Shown: one piece after another, positions 62,223 through 64,000 of the stretch | Layout: each line of letters starts with the position of its first letter | How positions within the stretch are numbered: position 1 is the stretch's first letter | Origin: Gigantopelta aegis | Taxonomy: Eukaryota > Mollusca > Gastropoda > Neomphalida > Peltospiridae | DNA: 64,000 nucleotides | Assembly: GCF_016097555.1 (NCBI RefSeq) | Contig: NC_054712.1 | Location: 45,837,943 to 45,901,942 of the forward strand | Direction: 5' to 3' | Notes under the pieces: generated by a model | Told to the model about the DNA's origin: nothing | The model's input: the letters and a program-made list of their open reading frames with translations, nothing else | The model's database searches: none | Position numbers and translations under genes: made by a program

Positions 62223-63589
62223 GAAGTTTACTGTCTCTGAATATTAGAACATGTGGGAGGAGGGTAGCGGAATCAGAGGAAAACCACAAACCGCACTTAG
62301 GGCCCATCTAATTTGCTTTTATCCTACTGTAAACCTCTTTATTACAACAAATCACAGAATAAACATTTTTCATATATTTTAACAAATTATAATCTTTTGG
62401 TCTTTTTGAGACTAATGATTGACATCATTATATTTGCTATACTTCCAATATGTTACTTATATGAAGTAGAGCTTGCGTTTAGTTAGTACTAAACCAAATA
62501 ACTTCCGGCTGGGTCAAAGTTCGAGGTGCCCCCAATTTTGATAGAGAAGTAAACACCACAAGTCCTGTGATTGGTGATAAATGTGAGTGTGTTGGTTGTA
62601 AAAAAAATAGTTTCATCTGGGTTAAAAAAAGTATGCAATTTTATTTCATCCAGTACCACTGAGTCAAGTGACATTGTGTTTGAAACATGTATAGGGTACC
62701 TGTAAAAGAAAAGGTACTCGAATTTTGTGCGGAGCTAGGGTAGTCACAGACGCTACCCGTTAACTCAGAAATGAGCAGCCTAACCCATATTTTTTCAGAT
62801 TCACTTTAAAGGTGAGGGTTTGTAGTATTTATATCCGTGGCGTTTATGTCGATTAATACTCTGCAGATAGAAGTTTTAGCCAGATATGTTACTACTGTCG
62901 TCTATGGGATTTGATTTGGTAGTATACACCCTATACATCTATTTATAATGCTAAATTGCTAATATATATGTACATATTAAACTAACAGTCATTGTTATTT
63001 TATTTTTAAAATTTTATTTAGAGACTTCTTTTTTCTTGTGAAAAAATTTCAAAGTTTTGATTAGAAAAAAAATCACAAATCTTTAAAGTGAGCAAAACAA
63101 AAAAAAATATTAATTCTATATATTATATATAGAATGATTGTGAAAGTTTCTATATAGTGAAAATAAAGATATTGTTTAAAAATACTAATTAAAATATCTC
63201 CTCTGCACCGCTAAACTTGATCACCGTTCCTTCAGGCTTGTGTCTGTTTGTCTGCGTGTCTGTCCGTATACATGTATGTTCGTAAATACGCCTATATCTA
63301 CATATATAGAGATTTGAATAGTTCACGTCAGCAGTTTCTCGTCGTTAGGTACACAGTGGTTGTCAAGTCGGTGTTTACCACAGCAATGTATTCCACTTGT
63401 TCGGTGAGGGCAGAGTAGTGCACTGTAGATAATGCGTATAATATATCAATTTATAATGATATTGTGCTTGTAAATAAAACTGGTGTTCCCAGCACTTAGC
63501 TTGCTCTTTTTCTTCATGTTCATTATGAATAGATAAAAGTCTCATAGCTGAAATACGTATGCCATTATTCATTTATTCCTTTACCATAG
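62223..63589. other. Unassigned spacer
   Basis: AT-rich; no gene, RNA or repeat recognised. Confidence 0.5.
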
Positions 63590-63660
63590 TTTGACACCCA
63601 ATAGCCGATATATATTTTTCGTGCTGGAGTGCCGTTAAACATTCAGTCATTCATTATTCA
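63590..63660 (+). mobile_element. SINE tail D fragment
   Basis: GACACCCAATAGCCGATA and GTGCCGTTAAACATTCAGTC, matching 40193-40262. Confidence 0.6.
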
Positions 63661-64000
63661 TTTATTCAGAATGATTTAACAGCTAGCTATTTCATCGCCG
63701 ACAACACCAAAGACTGGGACAACAACTCGCTGTAAGGGATTGAGAGGTTCTTTATTCTGTTAGTGGCTCGAGTTACAACAAAACATCAAACCATGGGAAA
63801 ACAATACACCCCATTCAAGATGACCGATACATGTAACTTGACCATTAAACCATTGACCCACGAACTCGTCTCCGACAATTCCGTCAACGACCCAAAAACC
63901 ACGCCGAATTATGCCAGACATTTAGTCATTTTATGACAGCGAAACCAAACAACACGTGTCATTTAGCCCACGTTACACATGTAATCGCTGTTCGGAATTT
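63661..64000. other. Right edge, unassigned
   Basis: No coding frame recognised. A minus-strand AATAAA at about 63751-63756 could be the 3' end of a gene outside the window. Confidence 0.3.

Overview
The window is animal nuclear DNA, most likely from a mollusc and probably a gastropod. The genes have spliced introns, and the proteins are near-invariant animal beta-tubulins. Dozens of tRNA-derived SINE copies carry tails of the type I associate with gastropod genomes (from memory, not from a search). Long (GA)n, (CA)n, (AT)n and poly(G)/poly(C) tracts are frequent. The species cannot be named from this sequence.

The only protein-coding genes I can support are a head-to-tail array of beta-tubulin genes, all on the minus strand. 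From low to high coordinates they are: A (5220-5693), a 3'-terminal exon 4 fragment only; B (7865-15363); C (20534-28397); D (30936-37830); E (40577-52863); and F (56115-59763). B to F share one structure: exon 1 of 57 bp (residues 1-19), exon 2 of 109 bp, exon 3 of 356 bp and exon 4 of about 820 bp, joined at the same positions with phases 0, 1 and 0 and GT-AG introns. The predicted proteins have 446 residues (B, C) or 447 (D, E). F has a one-base deletion in exon 4 that shifts the frame. The copies would supply interchangeable beta subunits for microtubules. They differ mainly in the acidic C-terminal tail and at a few core sites, notably residues 167 and 200.

The rest is introns and spacers filled with mobile DNA. 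Small tRNA-headed retroposons (SINEs) occur in several head and tail combinations that share one central core. I use H1, H2 and H3 for three tRNA-like heads and tails A to D for four 3' ends; S4 and S5 are two further repeat families. DNA transposons include a decayed Tc1-like DD34E element in intron 1 of E, and a 2.4 kb terminal-inverted-repeat element in intron 1 of C that carries a relic of an uncharacterised transposase-like protein. There is a 1.2 kb solo LTR in intron 1 of E, several MITE-like foldback elements with clear target-site duplications, and minisatellites.

The most informative points are these. Intron 3 of B and E is homologous, with a SINE present in E and absent in B at the same site. 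The copies look mosaic. Intron 2 of B holds a decayed second copy of exon 2. B carries Phe at residue 200 while the other readable copies carry Tyr. I found no tRNA, rRNA or CRISPR array that I trust.
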